Shown here piece by piece: positions 11,354 through 22,363 of a stretch of 64,000 nucleotides of DNA. Made by a program: the position numbers and the translations under genes. Location of the stretch: positions 53,081,466 to 53,145,465 of the forward strand of contig OZ020611.1 of the NCBI GenBank assembly GCA_963971575.1, in the 5' to 3' direction. The notes beneath the pieces are model-generated. The model saw only the letters and a program-made list of their open reading frames with translations, did no database searches and was not told the DNA's origin. Origin of the DNA: Liopterus haemorrhoidalis (taxonomy: Eukaryota > Arthropoda > Insecta > Coleoptera > Dytiscidae). Every line of letters starts with the position of its first letter. The stretch's first letter is position 1.

Positions 11354-11565
11354 AGCTGCGTTCCCACCTCAGTAATTTAACACTCTGTGCGTTGTAGATA
11401 GTTTTTAAACGAGTGCAATTGGTATGATCGGACAAGCTCGTACTATCTCGCTCAACAGTAGTATAGCAACGACAAAGCACGAGCATGTCCGACCATACCA
11501 AATGACCTCGTTTAAAAATTATCCATAGCGTACAACGTATAGATTTACGAGGTGGGAATGCAGCT
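11354..11565. mobile_element. Harbinger-type MITE with TTA target duplication
   Basis: The outer AGCTGCGTTCCCACCTC faces its inverted counterpart GAGGTGGGAATGCAGCT. The arms stay alignable for about 95 bases, including GTTTTTAAACGAG and GGTATG(A/G)TCGGACA. TTA flanks both sides (11,351-11,353 and 11,566-11,568), typical of PIF/Harbinger-related MITEs. The 212-bp element is almost a full palindrome and sits about 400 bp upstream of the motif-repeat gene's start codon. A 100-codon frame across it is a shadow. Confidence 0.85.
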
Positions 11566-12065
11566 TTAACAAACATTATTTTAGTAATAGTTACACAGAG
11601 TTTTTTTTGATCCTCAAAGTTTCTCCATTGATATCTCAAACTATAATAAATACAAGACCGGTTAGGTTAGCCAAAAGTAGCCTTTTTAAGGAGACATTTT
11701 AATGGTGCATCACATCTTTTAAATATTCCATAGTTTAGTAGATATTAATAAAAAAACATTTTTGTTCAATATTTTAAACACGTGTAACTTTTAAATGGAT
11801 CAAAATTGAGAAAAATATTTCAAATAAAAGTTATAGATAATTTTAATGTGTATTAAAAAAAGAAAACTAAAGCTTTAAAAGAAGAATAGGACAGAACTGA
11901 CAACTAAAAAAAAAAAAAATCAGAACTTGCAAAAGTATTATAGTTTTGAAAATATAACACTAAATTTATTAGGAAACAAGTAGAGCTGCCGTTGTATTAT
12001 TATTTGGATTATTAAATACAGGTTGAATTAATAAATGCAGAAATTCCAAGTTTTTGTTTATCTAT

Positions 12066-12129
12066 ATTTCACGAGGATGAGGTTTACCACCCGGGCCGTA
12101 AGCGGGGGTTGTAATCATCCGAGTGAAAT
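12066..12129. repeat. GC-rich hairpin, 13/15-bp outer stem
   Basis: ATTTCACGAGGATGA (12,066) pairs with TCATCCGAGTGAAAT (ending 12,129) with two central mismatches. The inner part (TTACCACCC with GGGGGTTGTAA) can continue the stem around GGGCCGTAAGC. It stands out against very AT-rich flanks. Confidence 0.6.
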
Positions 12130-13078
12130 GTAGCCATCATATGCGAGTCAAATAGGTACAATATTTTATCTACAATTATATAGTTTTATCACTAAAAACA
12201 TAGAAATTTTGAGTGTCAATTATCATACTTCAAAACTGAGGTCACAATATGGCTACCGTACCATCAGCTGATTGTAATCTACAACAATTTTTTAAATACT
12301 ATTATTTATTGTTGCTGAGCGCCAAACTTTTTAACTAACTTGCTAAATAAAAACTTGCAGTGTATAAAACGTTATTTTTTTTCGGGTGACCATGTATGCG
12401 CGATACTTTTTTGACACTTGCAATATGAACAGCATTATGTATTTATAATTGAACATATAATGTATTTATTATTTGATAAAGTATTTTTTTGAAATAACTC
12501 TTTTAGCTGATGTTCAATTGTTTCTTCAATTTAATATTTTTTGTTTTAAATTAGAATACTCAATCTTTCCTAATGTAACCTCCTATAACAAAAACCTTTC
12601 TTGTATCTCCGATGGTAAAAAAGATAGCAATGCTTAAAATAGTTCCCAAAAATAAATTGTATATGTATATATGAAGTAGAAGACCAACCAACGAATGTAA
12701 CATTAATAGCATAAGTAGCCAAAATTAACATATTGCCAGACTCTTTCAAATCCAATAGTTTTAACTCTTTTAAAAATACCATCAACATTTTCCTTATCAA
12801 CCATGCTTTTTATTCTATAAATAAATTTTTACAACATAAATTCTGAATAATATTTACTGCATTTAAAATTGTAGTTGATGCTGTTTCGACTTATTTTATC
12901 TAACTCTCTATTTTATTTCATTCTCTAAGTACACAATTACTACCAACCTAAATGTTTCATATTGTATATATACCTACATATTATTTGCCATATTGTTTCC
13001 TGTACCTTTTATTGAATATTACATTTACGATTGTACTGACTGACTTAAAACATATTATTGTAATTTAGTCAATAAACA

Positions 13079-13080
<2 letters not shown>
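12130..13080. other. No recognisable gene
   Basis: AT-rich sequence; a 76-codon minus frame at 12,570-12,800 has no domain features. I see no paired terminal repeats. Confidence 0.4.

Positions 13081-13125
<45 letters not shown>
13081..13125. repeat. (TAT)n microsatellite
   Basis: About 15 uninterrupted TAT/ATT units. Confidence 0.95.
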
Positions 13126-13128
<3 letters not shown>

Positions 13129-13502
13129 AACCTAATATAATATAACTCTAAATAAATACAGATATCCCTTGTTATACACGATCTCACTTCATTACTCAAT
13201 CAGTGAGCTGTGGCGTACGAAATTGGATGCGCATGGGACTACCAGAAAATTAGTAGTAGGGACACATTTAATTTCGAATTTCGTGTTTTTCTCTTCCGCT
13301 TTCTCTTTCTGTGCAGACCTTAGTCCCATCCGCCACGGGTCGCTGGTTGAGGTATCAGCATTTTCGATATAACGCGAATTAATGTTGAAGACGAGGAGCC
13401 CTAAGTTCTTGAGACCATCAAGGACTTTTCAACAAATCAAATCGCTGGCTCGTTTAAGTATTGTACATTGGCAGTATTAAGATTAACAAATAAATAAATA
13501 AT

Positions 13503-13845
13503 ACATTCCCAACGCCTCGATAGGCGTATAAGGGGCAGAGAGGGTAGGTTATCCGTTTCTAGACCGCTGCTCATAGATATGAAAGCCACGTAGTCAGTGT
13601 GATGTTTAGACCGGTACCTGTATGATTATTTATTTATTTATTTATTTTACATCGGCGATTTCTAGGTACCTGTATGAACAGGTACTCATTTATAAGTATT
13701 AAATACTTGAGACTGACTCAACCCCAGAGATGTGTGCACAGTATCGGAAGATAAAAATCCGAAGGAGGTAGGAGGTACTAAACCATCGTTCCTGTGCTCC
13801 GTAGGCCACCGTCTTACCACAGAGCCACGGAAACTCAGTAATTAA
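13503..13845 (-). mobile_element. tRNA-like SINE copy, degenerate
   Basis: On the minus strand from 13,835, CCGTGGCTCTGTGGTAAGAC is a good A box of a tRNA head. A degenerate B-box-like GGTTTAGTACC follows about 40 bases later. The body contains a repeated GTACCTGTATGA segment (13,613 and 13,666) around an (ATTT)n run at 13,627-13,648. Extent is approximate. Confidence 0.45.
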
Positions 13846-14581
13846 GATTATTGAAGACAATCGCTTCTACCATGTATATAAACACCAAAGTAGCAAAAAA
13901 ATTTAAATTTCTCTACGAACCTATTCAAGACCTTCAAAAAAGCAGTTGTTTTCTTAATTTTCGGGTAACAATTTTATCTATTTCAAGAATACTATAGTGT
14001 TATTTATCGCAAAATACTAGAATACTTAAGGGTCCTTTAGAAAATTTTAAAATTATGAAGTACTAACCTAACCTAACATCTACTGAGAAACGAATCTTTT
14101 CAAAATTGTGAAAGCTGTGAAATTTAAAATTTTACGAATATGTCAACAGATACAAAGGAAGTGGCAGTGTAACAGACACCTGTATATAAATGGCACGCCT
14201 TGGCTGCATCGATAAAGGTTATTTTTGTAATCATTATTATTTTTCTACAGACTGATATACCGCTTGGAAATGATCCAAATGTGATTTTGGATTATATCAT
14301 GAATTAATAATACGTTAACATACTTCAAAACACAAATATTTCAAAACTTTAACATTGTTAACAATATATACCACATCCAAATAAAAAAAAAAAGTTTTTT
14401 TGTTTTTAATAACATTTTAAATGACACATATTAAAACCTTGTAACCGACTGTAATTTACCATAGTAAATTATTGAAATATATATATGTGATATTTTTTCT
14501 TTTATTTTTGTAAAATTATGACCAACTCGCGAAAACCCCACTCACATGTTGGCATTTTGTAAGACGAATATGAGATAAGGC
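13846..14581. other. No recognisable gene; AT-rich spacer
   Basis: No coding frame or repeat pair found. The last ~60 bases are the left flank of the hAT at 14,582 and would be continuous with 15,465 onwards before that insertion. Confidence 0.4.
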
Positions 14582-15464
14582 CAGGCTGACCAGACATACT
14601 CTTTTTTAGAATATTATACTCTTTTCTAAGTAATGTCCTCTTTACTCTTACTTTTTATAAAAGAACTCTCAATATACTCTTTCATTGTTTGTTAAATGGT
14701 GACAAAATGTTACACTTGCTAGTCTGCTTGTGTGTGGCTCTAGCATATAACCATAACCGAATTGAGTACTGTAGCTATTGTTTGCAATGTTCCCAGCTTA
14801 AACAGCATTAATCTGGCAAAATGGGAAAAGGAATCCGTACTTTTAATTGACAGATGGATAATTATTTTGGAAAGTACGAAGTAGAGCAAATAGAGAAGTG
14901 AAATCACTGCTGCTAGAAAAGTTGGCAGCATTTATTTTCACCCTACCTGGGACAAATGCCGAATGCGAACGAATATTCAGCATCTCGGACCAATACTGGA
15001 CCAAAGAGAAATCACATCTAAAAATGAGAACCCTGGAAAGCGCAATGAAAATAAAAGTAAATATCGGGTTTACCTGCGATCAATTTTGGGAAATCATAAA
15101 AGAAGGCAAGCAATTGTTAGAAAAAGTAAAAAGCTCCGAAAAATATCAAACTTAATGAAATTTGATTGAACAAAGTATTGTTTCTGTTACATTTTATTAT
15201 TCGTACAACATAATGTATTTATTTTCATTATTATAAAACATTGTTTCAGTTATTTATGTCATAAAAGTATGCAATGTCTGTGTTTTTTAACAACCTAAAA
15301 CCTCATAAAATTGATTCACAAAGATAAAGTTCGGTCAATACACTTCTGAAAAAAAAAAAAAAAAACTGTAGGCTTCATTTGTTACTATAATCAAATACTA
15401 GTTTAACGTTTCAAACAAGCTACCAAGCATACTCTATGTCTATTTAAAAAATATGGTTAGCCCA
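14582..15464 (+). mobile_element. Deleted hAT element with perfect 8-bp target duplication
   Basis: GATAAGGC occurs directly outside both ends (14,574-14,581 and 15,465-15,472), the 8-bp duplication expected of hAT. The terminal repeats are CAGGCTGACC and, inverted, TGGGCTAACC. The left end carries repeated ACTCTTT motifs. Only the C-terminal transposase remains (14,898-15,155), so the copy lost most of its coding region before or after insertion. Confidence 0.9.
14898..15155 (+). pseudogene. hAT transposase C-terminal (dimerisation) domain relic
   Basis: The frame contains LPGTNAECERIFSISDQYW followed by TKEKSHLKMRTLESAMKIKV, matching the hATC dimerisation domain (consensus-like LP-S-NAE-ERVFS) that mediates oligomerisation of hAT transposases. 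The remaining residues (NIGFTCDQFWEIIKEGKQLL) are the typical tail of this insect subfamily. The RNase-H-like catalytic core and BED zinc finger are missing, so this is an 86-codon remnant and not an active gene. The first ATG is only where the frame happens to open. It lies inside terminal repeats with an intact target duplication. Confidence 0.9.
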
Positions 15465-15800
15465 GATAAGGCCGCAAAAGAAGACTGCAAAAGACTGCGA
15501 GATTCCCATCCCTGCACTTGGGAGATCTTCATCATCCTCGCAGATAAACGAGGTATATAAGATAATTTAAAATTATGGAATCTCAGTTCTATAAATATAG
15601 AAAAAACGAAAACCATGGTCATCAGCAGAAACAACTTTAAACATAACGTAAAATTAGTAAGTAAGCTTATAGAACAAGTGGACAAATTCAAATACCTGGG
15701 AACTACTTTCTCACAAAATGAAAAGTTAGAGACTGAAATAAAGGAATGAGTAGGTAAAGATAGAAATTTAATAATGACTTCCAATTTTCCCAAAATTTGT
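15465..15800 (+). pseudogene. LINE reverse transcriptase fragment
   Basis: In the plus strand 15,577-15,747 reads NIEKTKTMVISRNN, then LVSKLIEQVDKFKYLGTTFS, then KLETEIKE. This is the palm-to-thumb segment of a non-LTR reverse transcriptase (the KT-M and F-YLG motifs). The same FKYLGT motif occurs in the LINE at 19,794-20,609. The catalytic YADD box is absent and stops interrupt the flanks. The hAT at 14,582 inserted at its upstream edge. Confidence 0.75.
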
Positions 15801-16779
15801 TAAAATGACTGCCCCATCCTACTGACTAAAGTTAATACCTGCGGGCAATATAACCTGCATTTAACATTCGAAAAACTATCCATACTATGACAGCTGACAA
15901 ACAAACTGGCTGTCAAATATGTACGCAAACATGTTTAATTATTTGAACAGTTATCAATTAGTTCTGTCAACCAGAGGTGTATTAAGGGAAAACAAAAGAT
16001 ATATATGCCCTAGAAACAATTACATGTTTTGGCCATATTTACAAGATAAGGGCATTCACAGCTTGTTTGTTATCTAAGACAAATATGAGGTGTTAACTAA
16101 TTTCAGTTTCCTCCAAGCTAAATTAATCTCAATAAATGAATATGAAGAATCAGAATCAGAAAATGTGTATTATGGACAACCGTAATGGTAGCTACGGTTG
16201 AAATAGAAAAACTATAGTCACATAATTTATGTCATGGTTTGTGGGTAACGTCGTGTATGGCTAATGACATGTAGAACTACCGTATTTTTGACATATAAAA
16301 TTGAGGTTATATTTATAAAACAAATTGAAATTATATAAATTTTAGGTCCGAAGTATTGTAATGAGGCTAATATGTTTTATTCAGATAAAATGTTACACAA
16401 TTAAATTTATGAACAATATACGTGTGAGGGATATAAGACGCGTAACGATAAATTCAAATCCATTGTCCAAAAAAAAAAAATAATAATGCGACACATTTCA
16501 TAAGTTTACATTGTACCCAACATATTAACATGATACAGATTTATGCTATTTGGCGAGGCCCTTAAGATCTAGAAACATATAACAGAAAACAAAAATAATT
16601 ATGTACAACACTTATGCGGCTAGTAGGTTTATATGAGTCTGAAACATGAACACTCTGTAAAATGGACGAAAAAAAAAAAAATAAAATAAAATAACAAATA
16701 TTCGATAAAAGTACTGAAAACATTGTACAGTGTGCGCGAATATGTTTAACGCAAGTTTAAACAGGAAAATATAGACAAT
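15801..16779. other. No recognisable gene
   Basis: AT-rich, several A-runs (16,470; 16,670). No coding frame, TIR pair or RNA gene seen. Confidence 0.4.
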
Positions 16780-17702
16780 CAGATCAATTCTGTAAAAAGT
16801 TACTATAATAGTTACCGTTTAGTAACGTTACTACAAGATAACTTTTATACTGACTTCAATAGTAACTTTAACATTTTTCGTATTCTGTAATATCCAACTG
16901 TAGTGACGTCGCTATGAAAGTTATATCTCAGTGACAGTTACTGAGAAAAGAATGAAGTTAGTTACAGAAGCGCAACACGCATGCGCATTGGTGGTATACA
17001 GATGACATTTGAGGTTAAAAATGTCAAAATATTGTATTGCTTACATTATTTTGTTGTTATATAATATATATTATGGTATATATATTTATAAAATATTTAA
17101 AAAAAAAACAAAAAGAGTGAAGATATTTTAAAAAAACGGATTGCAAAGACAAATGCTCGACAATAGAACCAGTGACAAAGGCGGGTGGGATTTGGCGGTT
17201 AGAACCTCCCATGAAGCTGAATTTTGTATTACTTCGATGCTTTTCCTTGTTTTGTCATTACTTCCATACGTCTCAGTTTATAACCCTCCCCCCTCATGAA
17301 ACTATTTTTGCGTCACTGAATAGAACTTTTGTTAATTTTTTTAAAAACAAAAACTTTTTTTTTTTAATAATTTAAAAATAGACTCATATTAAAAATGGGG
17401 AATTGGAAAAGACTTTTTGAACTTTAATATATTTCCTCTCCTGCAATATAAACATTTACCTACACTCATACATACATATTTTATATATATTTAATTTATA
17501 TAATTTTCTTTACTAATCTTCTTCATTTTCTATTATATCTAAAAATTACACTTAAAATCAATGTCCGCCATTTTTATCTATATAAGAATTAAGTTATTAC
17601 TTATAAACACCAACATTTGGTAGTTACTATGATAGTAACTGACCTTGCTAGTGACAAATTTAGTTACTATGATCATAGTAACTGAGTTATAGAATTGGTC
17701 TG
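16780..17702. mobile_element. Harbinger-like MITE with GTTACTAT subterminal repeats
   Basis: CAGATCAATTCTGTAAAAAG at 16,780 faces the inverted CAGACCAATTCTATAACTCA (right end 17,702), with AAT flanking both sides. Both subterminal regions carry many GTTACTAT/ATAGTAAC motifs, including the perfect 20-bp palindrome GTTACTATGATCATAGTAAC at 17,663-17,682. The 923-bp interior has no transposase. Confidence 0.75.
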
Positions 17703-17769
17703 AATACAAGATTTTTTTTGACCCTTGTTTTTGATTCCAAGTTCTCAGTCATCAGTAAAACTTCGAAAA

Positions 17770-18440
17770 ATGTAACCCCAAACAGAATAGATGATTATGA
17801 GTGGCCTGAAGAGTGTAGAAGGAAGGTATTAGTCTATTCTAACTGAGCCGGGATGACCAAAAACGACATCGTAGATAAGTTGAAGTTGCCATTGAAGATA
17901 ATACAGGGAATTAAGAAGCAATTGGAGGGTTCAGACTTTGATGTAGAGGCCGTGGCTGCCATAAAGGTAAAAGATCGATCTGAACACAGGGTGAGGAGTA
18001 ATAATTTAACTTCAAATGTGTAGAGAATGATCCAAAATGTACATCAAAACGTTCTGGCGACCGTAGTCAAGCCTTGGATTAAAGAAATTGCTGCAGGAAG
18101 ACCATTCGTGTTCCAACAAGATTCTGCAAGAGCACACATGGCCAGAAAAACTCAAAAGTGGCTCGAGGATAATTTTTTTGACCATGTTACCCCTGTTATG
18201 TGATATCTAAACTCGCCTGACTGCAATCCTCTTGCCTGTTATGTGTGGGGCTCGATTTAAAAGATCACTACTAAGACTGCCTGTAACGTGAGTTTGGCGT
18301 TTAAGGTGAGCTAAGGAAGTGAATCTGCCGGGCAGATTTGTCTCTTGCGGTTAAACAATACGGCTGTTCTCGCTTCCGGGGTCATTTGACTGCTGTAACT
18401 AATAATGAAGGTGGCTTTATTGATTAAATTTCATTTATAA
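17770..18440 (+). pseudogene. Tc1/mariner-superfamily transposase relic
   Basis: Plus-strand 18,055-18,290 reads VVKPWIKEIAAGRPFVFQQD then SARAHMARKTQKWLEDNFFD, followed after a stop by LNSPDCNPLACYVWGS. These are the second catalytic aspartate block (FQQDSAPAH-like) and the SPDLNPLDYYVWG third block of the IS630/Tc1/mariner DDE domain. An upstream piece, KNDIVDKLKLPLKIIQGIKK, fits the N-terminal helix-turn-helix. Several in-frame stops (for example TGA at 18,201) and a missing middle show that it is dead. Terminal repeats were not identified. Confidence 0.8.
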
Positions 18441-19544
18441 AGCATTACTTTTCACTTGTATTCGAAATTTTCAATAAATATTTAATATTATAACTTTTAC
18501 AGATGTTTTTCCTTTATGTATTTTCCACGTCAATTCTACTTGCGCATCCTGTATATGGACCAATGAATGTAAGGAACACGATTGGAATATTCGAATGAAT
18601 CTCGAACTGAAAAATTTGTTTGAAAATATTAATATCGTGAACACAGTAAGGTTAAAGGATAGATGCTGAAATCCTAACTACAAAAATCTAATATACGCCA
18701 GCACCTAAAAGACTCAAAGCTATATTGATCGGAAGTATAGTACTGAGTTAGATATAAGAATCATGGACATCATCTGGCGAGAATTAGCAAAGGAAAGAAG
18801 AGATTGGTGGCATTCGATTAAGGAGACGGAGACGATTATTCATAAAGGATAAGAGAGAAAATTATGTTGATGAATATTAAGAATAAAAATAGTAGACAGA
18901 ATATAGTACATAACAATATAATAGTTACAAAGAATTTGATAACGAATGGTTATAAATCTCAATCATTCGTTATCCACTTACGTATAGCATCTACAATAAC
19001 GAACCAAAACCTACATTAAATACGAATAAAATAATTTACTGCTCATTTTCTAAAGATCTATTTTCAAAACTATAAATTCCAGATCATTCGTCATGACTTA
19101 TTCGTATAGTTCATTACACTTTATTTTAGTGAAAAATTTATGATTTCCTCTGTCCTAAATTTCAAAAACCTTTTGTTGATTTTACACACTTGTTGAAAGT
19201 AATTTAAAGTAATTAATTACATAATGTACATATAAACTGAAACAATTTGTATGTTTAAAAATATAAAACATGAAAATACTACAATTTTTTGGGATTCTTC
19301 CAAGATATTTTTGTATCTAAACTTTACCTAAAAATGAAAAAGATAAAATAAGATCTTTTTAATGAAATACTTGTATTTCGCTGGCAGGTATACAGTTATG
19401 TTAGAACACGTGTTTTTAAATTGAAAATTTGTCATAACCCATAGAAAGGAGAAATATGAGGAGTGATCAAAAAGTGGGTTGATTTTTGAATATAAAAAAA
19501 TTATCAAAGTAAAGTCATATTACAATCAGTCGTCCTTTTTTTGG
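18441..19544. other. Mostly unassigned; possible LINE tail fragment at 18,750-18,850
   Basis: Around 18,755-18,845 a plus frame reads RIMDIIWRELAKERRDWWHS, which faintly resembles the C-terminal tail of RTE-like LINEs. The rest is AT-rich without signal. Confidence 0.3.
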
Positions 19545-19584
19545 TGGGATACAGACTGGTCAAATTAAAACAATATTTCAACTT

Positions 19585-19621
19585 CGCTAACGTTTCGATT
19601 TATATTTTAAATCTTCTTCAG
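19585..19621 (-). ncRNA. Hammerhead-ribozyme-like core in the Penelope left arm
   Basis: Read on the minus strand from 19,621: CTGAAGA (fits CUGANGA), one extra A, a 5-bp stem GATTT/AAATC with a 7-nt loop, then GAAACG. This is the conserved core order of a hammerhead ribozyme, apart from the extra base. Stems I and III were not resolved. In the right arm (21,781-21,818, plus) the stem and GAAA persist but CTGA has become ATTA. Hammerheads are established in Penelope-like elements; activity here is not claimed. Confidence 0.45.
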
Positions 19622-19793
19622 AGCTGTAATAATAATGTAGCTATAATTTAATGTTACAATTTTTTTTATATATATTTAATAAAGTATATTTTATATAATT
19701 ATTATTAATATCAAACTACAACTAAATGGTAATAATATGAAAATTCTACATATGAAGATATAAATAAATAAATATATAAAATAACCACAAATT

Positions 19794-20609
19794 GAAGACG
19801 TAATATACCTTACTAACCTTATTGATGTTGAAGCTCGTAAAGTAGGACTCATCATCAGTAATGAAAAAACCAAGTATCTCATTGTTAGTAGACGCAGTCA
19901 TGAGAACACGACCGACTTAAAAATTAATGACAACACTTTTGAGAGACTTTCTACTTTCAAATACCTGGGAACCATGATAAATCAGGTGAATATGATACAG
20001 CAGGAAATTACGAATAGAATTAAAGCTGCTAATGCATCGTATTTTGCACTTGGTCCCCTCTTCAAAACGAAACTCTTGTCGAGGTGCACTAAGATCAAGT
20101 TATACCAAGTTATAGTACGTCCCGTACTTATGTATGGCTCCGAAACATGGGCCATAACAAAGCAAGATCGATAACACCTCATAGTTTTCGAAAATAAAAT
20201 ATTGCGCAGAATCTTTGGTCCCATTCAAATTAATGATGAATGGAGAATCCGTAAGAACAAAGATATTCGAGAACTGTACTCAAGGCCAAGTATCACCCAA
20301 GAACTGAGAGGCAGACGATTACAGTGGATAGGACACGTTATGAGGATGATGGAGGACATAATGGTTAGGAAGATATGGGAAGGAAGATTGAATACCCGTC
20401 GACCAGTGGGAAGACCTCGCAAGAGATGGAGAGATCAGCTAACAGAAGATCTGACAAGCATAGGTATACAGAGTACTTGGCAAGACTTGATAATGAATAG
20501 ATCGAGATGGAGGGCTTATGTGAGTGGGGCCAAAAGTCAACCTGACTGTTGTGCCCAAAGAAGAAGAAGAAGAAGAAGAAGAAGAAGCAGAAGAAGAAGA
20601 AGAAGAAGA
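19794..20609 (+). pseudogene. 5'-truncated LINE: reverse transcriptase thumb and C-terminal region
   Basis: The plus strand reads EARKVGLIISNEKTKYLIVS, later TFKYLGTMINQVNMIQQEIT and IVRPVLMYGSETWAITKQDR, then a stop. After that it continues as FENKILRRIFGPIQINDEWR, LQWIGHVMRMMED and RPVGRPRKRWRDQLTEDL. These are typical C-terminal motifs of invertebrate non-LTR elements (YLG, RP-L-YG-ETW, W-GHV-RM, GRP-RW-D). It ends in a (GAA)n tail. ACCACAAATT at 19,784-19,793 is repeated at 20,610-20,619 as a 10-bp target duplication. The copy therefore inserted, heavily 5'-truncated, into the Penelope left arm. Stop codons and the missing catalytic palm make it inactive. Confidence 0.9.
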
Positions 20610-20610
20610 A
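20562..20610 (+). repeat. (AGA)n tail of the LINE
   Basis: About 16 AGA units with one GCA interruption at the LINE 3' end; the Arg-repeat and Phe-repeat frames over it are artefacts. Confidence 0.95.
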
Positions 20611-20800
20611 CCACAAATTAAAATTTTTACACACTTAAGTTACAAAGTCATTAAATAAAATAAAATAGTTAGAAAAATAAAATGCAACGTCCACATATTG
20701 GGTACTATTGAACTAGAAAAAATCTCTGAACTAGTCAAGTTTGAATTGGAAAATAGTGAATAGATAAAATCATACAATCTATTAGGAATAAAGAATAAAA

Positions 20801-20973
20801 TTAGTTAAATTTGTTTAAAATATTGCAGTAGATGGCACTCATGTTGTCGCAAAAAGTTTTAAAATTTACTGGTTTGTTATTTCTTTCGATGTTAATGCTC
20901 TCACTAACAAGTCTTTTACTCAAATTATTTACTGTCTCTAAAATTTTTGCTTCTTCAAAATTAAATTTATCAG
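20801..20973 (-). pseudogene. Penelope-like protein C-terminus
   Basis: On the minus strand from 20,970 the frame reads DKFNFEEAKILETVNNLSKR, then LVSESINIERNNKPVNFKTF and CDNMSAIYCNILNKFN before a TAA at 20,803. In Penelope-like elements the region after the GIY-YIG nuclease has the form F(D/N)(F/W)--A-IL--E-N--KR--SE---I. The lone N-to-T-type differences are consistent with divergence. The reverse transcriptase and nuclease core are not present; a LINE end lies immediately upstream at 20,992. The assignment rests on one motif block plus the arm structure. Confidence 0.55.
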
Positions 20974-20991
20974 TTTAAAAATAATGGGTGT

Positions 20992-21376
20992 TTATTTATT
21001 TATTTATTTATTTATTTATTGTTTGGGTGGTCAAACAAACATAGTTCCTATAGACCTCCACGAAAAATTTACAATAAGATATTAATTATAAATATAATGA
21101 TACAATTAGAAGCTCCAGAATGATACCATTAGATACAATTGAGTTAAGCTCTCAATTTACATTCCACTAGTTTTTTAAAGGCAGAAAATGACAAGAAAAA
21201 TATATCGCACGTATTAAAGTGATTGTTAAATGTGCACATAGTTCTATTTAGAGGTGAATTCTGTCTAATATTTGTATGATAGTGTCCAGAATAAAACGTA
21301 TTTATTTGCCTCAGATTTGTAGCTGGTACATTAAAGTTTATCAGACTCAAAATATCTTCAGAATCAATCATACTAT
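20992..21376 (-). pseudogene. LINE C-terminal fragment with (TTTA)n tail
   Basis: The minus frame ending at 21,144 contains DILSLINFNVPATNLRQINT and later HFNTCDIFFLSFSAFKKLV. This is the conserved C-terminal end of CR1/L2-like LINEs (L--I-F-VP---R, then N--DIF---FK). On the plus strand it begins with a (TTTA)n run at 20,992-21,020, which is the element's 3' tail. The same type of C-terminus and tail occurs at 42,504-42,992. It is only about 75 codons, so strongly 5'-truncated. No clear target duplication was found. Confidence 0.7.
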
Positions 21377-21578
21377 TTACAATTTATTATGACTATGAGT
21401 TTAATAACTTTTTATGTAAAAGTATGTAAAAATTTTAATTTGTGGTTTATTTTATTAGAATTTTATTTATTTATTTATTTTAATGTGTGGAATTATTATA
21501 TTATTACCATTTAGATGTAGTTTGATATAATTATGTAAAATTTACTTTATTAACTTTATATAAAAAAATTGTAACATT

Positions 21579-21742
21579 TTTTTTTTTTAATTTAAGTTTT
21601 TTAATTTTATGGCCTTTGCTGCTGTGGCAATTAGCCAGGACAATTTTTTATTTTGAGAAAATTTCCATGCCTATACGGGATACGAACCCGAGACCTTCGC
21701 AACGCAGAGCACATGTGTTACCACTACGCTACGCCGGTCGGC
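21579..21742 (-). mobile_element. tRNA-derived SINE with 12-bp target duplication
   Basis: AATTGTAACATT at 21,567-21,578 recurs at 21,743-21,754. On the minus strand the head reads GCGTAGCGTAGTGGTAACAC (A box) and GGGTTCGTATCCC (B box), then a body ending CTGGCTAATTGCCACAGCAG with an A-rich tail. It is inserted in the Penelope right arm. A 5'-truncated copy of the same family is at 49,450-49,564. Confidence 0.95.
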
Positions 21743-22363
21743 AATTGTAACATTAAATTATAGCTACATTATTATTACAGCATTAAGAAGATTTAAAATA
21801 CAAATCGAAACGTTAGCGAAAAGTTAAAATATTGTTTTAATTTCTGACCGGTCCGAAACCCATTACTTCCTCATAATATTATAATTCTACGGACGTAACT
21901 CATCTAATTCAAGTATTTAGTTTCGTTCGCCACAATTAATCCAATGCTCCTTCCTATGTTTTCGCATAACAAGATCGGAATTCCTCTTTCTTGAACGTAT
22001 TTAACAGTACGCGGAAATATTTACACTCAAATTTGTTTACCTGGTTAAATGTCATTGTCATTGAATATCAGCATCAAAACACATTTAATTAATGTTACGC
22101 ATTAACAATTGCATCCAATAATTTGTGACGGGGATTCATAACAGTTTATTTTACTAATGAGTTTTCCTAATATTATCCTGATTAAGTTAATTATAAGAGG
22201 TTGCATTGAAAGCAGCTGTTCACGTGTAGATGGCTCTAGGTGCGTATGCTGTGGGCAGTGACAGATGTACGTTACGTCATTTTGATGTGTGAACATGTCC
22301 TATTAGAATTCAGTCTTCGGACGCCATCCTTTATTTACACAAGTTTTCTATAAACGAATTAAA

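Larger units (their letters stand above)
19545..21861 (-). mobile_element. Penelope-like element relic with inverted arms, containing later insertions
   Basis: The left arm (19,545-19,793 plus 20,620-20,660) and right arm (about 21,400-21,578 plus 21,755-21,861) are inverted copies. Shared blocks include ATTAAAACAATATTT, CGCTAACGTTTCGATTT, GTAGCTATAATTTAATGTTA and CCACAAATTAAAATTTTTAC. Between them a minus-strand frame gives the C-terminal end of a Penelope-type protein. Inverted or direct flanking arms and arm-borne hammerhead motifs are known for Penelope-like elements. A LINE fragment (19,794-20,609) lies in the left arm, another LINE end (20,992-21,376) in the middle, and a SINE (21,579-21,742) in the right arm. 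Confidence 0.7.

Noticed and set aside
20365..20634. Minus frame with long Phe tract, and the Arg-rich tail of the plus frame
   Set aside because: Both arise from the (AGA)n tail of the LINE.
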